Positions 5,810 through 6,124 of a stretch of 6,124 nucleotides of DNA are shown in pieces. Each line of letters begins with the position of its first letter. Within the stretch, counting starts at the first letter, position 1. A program made the translations under genes and the position numbers. The notes beneath the pieces are model-generated. The model saw only the letters and a program-made list of their open reading frames with translations, did not search any database and was not told where the DNA came from. This stretch comes from an uncultured Eubacteriales bacterium (GTDB lineage: Bacteria > Bacillota_A > Clostridia > Saccharofermentanales > Saccharofermentanaceae): positions 1-6,124 of the forward strand of contig OMQY01000052.1 of the NCBI GenBank assembly GCA_900313405.1, in the 5' to 3' direction.

Positions 5810-6124
5810 CCATTGAAGAACGATTCCGGTTACGATTTTTATTCTTCGTTACCATTTCCGTAACCAAGAGACGTTTTTCAGCCTTGGGTAACGATTCGGG
5901 TTACGATTCTCGAAAAACGTTACCATTTTCGTTACCCGACGGGGATTTTCAGCCTTGGGTAACGATTCCGGTTACGATTCTTGGAAAACGTTACCACTTT
6001 CGTTACCCGACGGTGATTTCTGGCCTCGGGTAACGATTCGACAACTATTGGAGAGAATAGTTGTCACGTTAGTTGTCGAAGACCGTGTTTTTGGCTGTTT
6101 GACAACTCTATCGACAACTATTGG
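5810..6124. repeat. 71-bp tandem array of palindromic units (continues past window)
   Basis: Units start at 5810 (degenerate), 5881, 5952, 6023 and 6094 (cut by the edge), an exact 71-bp register. Units 5881 and 5952 differ at 8 of 71 positions by my count. Each complete unit has two forward sites (GGTAACGATT, GGTTACGATT) followed by two reverse sites (AACGTTACCA, TCGTTACCC). The outer pair GGGTAACGA/TCGTTACCC is a perfect 9-bp inverted repeat (5886-5894 with 5929-5937; 5957-5965 with 6000-6008). A linker with GATTTTCAGCC-like sequence separates units. Because 71 is not a multiple of 3 and no long open frame exists, the array is non-coding. It is not CRISPR, as there are no unique spacers. 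It could be a REPIN/BIME-like repeat, a protein-binding array, or structured RNA; none is proven. Confidence 0.85.
6023..6124. repeat. Array section where site sequence switches from GTAACG-type to GACAACT-type
   Basis: The unit at 6023 begins like its neighbours (GGGTAACGATTC at 6028-6039), but its remaining three sites are CGACAACTATT, AATAGTTGTCA and TTAGTTGTCGAA. The partial unit at 6094 has two forward GACAACT-type sites. Perfect inverted repeats are 6040-6049 with 6056-6065 (10 bp, 6-nt loop) and 6037-6047 with 6070-6080 (11 bp). CGACAACTATTGG recurs at 6039-6051 and 6112-6124. Confidence 0.85.

Noticed and set aside
5881..6093. Integron attC sites
   Set aside because: The paired inverted sites recall attC, but the core triplets do not fit GTTRRRY/RYYYAAC, and there are no cassettes between units.
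5810..6124. CRISPR array
   Set aside because: The repeated unit is the whole 71 bp, including the linker. There are no constant short repeats with unique spacers, and no cas gene is seen.
5810..6124. Replication origin iterons or DnaA boxes
   Set aside because: No TTATCCACA-like boxes, AT-rich unwinding stretch or replication gene nearby.

Overview
This looks like a chromosomal segment of an anaerobic Clostridia-type bacterium (Bacillota), probably an uncultured gut or rumen lineage. The support is a Gram-positive-style [4Fe-4S] PurF with a propeptide, strong GGAGG ribosome binding sites, a perfect 7-1-7 Fur/PerR-family box in front of thioredoxin, an O2-sensitive radical-SAM protein, a tRNA with encoded CCA, and roughly balanced base composition. 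The exact genus cannot be read from the sequence.

Layout. Positions 1-3102 hold a minus-strand gene series, read right to left: purF (purine synthesis), a membrane-anchored transglutaminase-like protein with Ig-like domains, and an Asp/Glu racemase-family gene cut by the window edge. The last two are coupled by a TGATG stop/start overlap. A candidate internal promoter overlaps the 3' end of purF, so the two downstream genes may be expressed apart from purine synthesis. Positions 3103-3231 are a short divergent intergenic region with a perfect palindrome. A plus-strand PflX-like radical-SAM gene follows (3232-4158). It converges, 7 bp apart, on a minus-strand thioredoxin gene, whose start is best moved to a GTG at 4486. 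A divergent region (4487-4660) contains a PerR-like operator over the predicted trxA start site and an extended -10 promoter for a plus-strand lipoprotein of unknown function (4661-5545). A bidirectional hairpin terminator (5565-5597) serves both the lipoprotein gene and a minus-strand tRNA-Gly(GCC), which has its own good promoter.

The least ordinary part is the right end. From 5810 to the window edge there is a non-coding tandem array with an exact 71-bp register (starts 5810, 5881, 5952, 6023, 6094). Each complete unit carries four short sites arranged forward, forward, reverse, reverse. In the left units the sites are GGTAACG/GGTTACG-type. Partway through the fourth unit they change to a GACAACT-type sequence, while the register and the inverted symmetry are kept. 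The array continues past the window. I found no named family that explains it.

The protein-coding genes are mostly housekeeping or surface-related, and nothing ties all of them into one pathway. The plausible functional links are redox and iron-sulphur biology (PerR-type control of trxA, a Cys-rich radical-SAM protein) and a cell-envelope pair (transglutaminase-like protein plus racemase).
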